This document shows, piece by piece, positions 63,933-64,000 of a DNA stretch of 64,000 nucleotides. The position numbers and the translations under genes are program-made. Positions within the stretch are counted from its first letter, which is position 1. Each line of letters opens with the position of its first letter. The notes below the pieces were generated by a model, which did no database searches, was not told the DNA's origin, and saw nothing but the letters and a program-made list of their open reading frames with translations. This DNA comes from Pseudomonas fulva NBRC 16637 = DSM 17717 (GTDB taxonomy: Bacteria; Pseudomonadota; Gammaproteobacteria; Pseudomonadales; Pseudomonadaceae): NCBI RefSeq assembly GCF_000730565.1, contig NZ_BBIQ01000018.1:44935-108934 (forward strand), in the 5' to 3' direction.

Positions 63933-64000
<68 letters not shown>

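Overview
The window is high-GC chromosomal DNA from a gamma-proteobacterium, almost certainly a Pseudomonas of the P. putida group or a close relative. The strongest evidence is the ordered block ppsR / ppsA - esterase - rraA - cmaX - crfX - cmpX - sigX - oprF. This is the arrangement known around oprF in pseudomonads. The 180-kDa-type NAD-glutamate dehydrogenase, RMF, RlmKL, RlmM and AcnA also fit. I found no rRNA, tRNA, CRISPR array, integrase, transposase or insertion sequence. Most of the window reads as core genome, tightly packed, with many 4-bp ATGA-type overlaps.

Layout, left to right. 0-7.8 kb: the 3' end of an RND/MMPL-type transporter, a DUF5629-like protein and a periplasmic beta-propeller lactonase (+ strand), then a GST-like protein, sbcC and sbcD (- strand, overlapping). 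7.9-14.7 kb: a six-gene minus-strand operon, moxR - DUF58 - DUF4381 - batA (VWA) - batB/C (VWA+TPR) - batD. 15-17.6 kb: an MFS transporter, a secreted PepSY protein, a CsbD-like stress protein and soxR. 17.6-23.5 kb: a GntR regulator, a tripartite EmrAB/NodT-like efflux system and an AraC regulator. 23.7-26.3 kb: lysA, divergent from its LysR-type regulator across a perfect palindrome, and a small acidic protein of unknown role. 26.6-35.1 kb: the giant gdhB, then the divergent pair ppsR/ppsA. 35.2-40.8 kb: the envelope-stress and porin cluster ending in oprF. 41-47.3 kb: pyrD, rmf, rlmKL, dacB (PBP4) and yggL. 47.3-51.5 kb: a BvgS/BvgA-like phosphorelay. 51.8-54.3 kb: a dGTPase-like protein and a YqjD/YqjE-like trio of small membrane proteins. 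54.6-58 kb: amt, a glutaredoxin-like protein, an M15-type peptidase, a small hypothetical and an RluA-family pseudouridine synthase. 58-63.8 kb: an Aer-type PAS chemoreceptor, acnA and rlmM. The window ends inside a hexanucleotide repeat.

How the genes work together. Central carbon and nitrogen metabolism is represented by ppsA with its regulator PpsR, gdhB, acnA, amt, pyrD and lysA. Ribosome maintenance and hibernation is represented by rlmKL, rlmM, rmf, yggL and the RluA-like enzyme. Envelope homeostasis is represented by the Bat operon, the CmpX/SigX/OprF block, PBP4 and the YqjD-like trio.

I did not find a convincing undescribed defence system or mobile system. The items most worth a second look are: a perfect 20-bp inverted repeat behind the oprF terminator; the degenerate MIDAS site in the BatB-like half of a BatB/BatC fusion; the hexanucleotide tract at the right edge; the 557-bp hairpin-rich interval between rmf and rlmKL; and the BvgAS-like pair with no recognisable target next to it.
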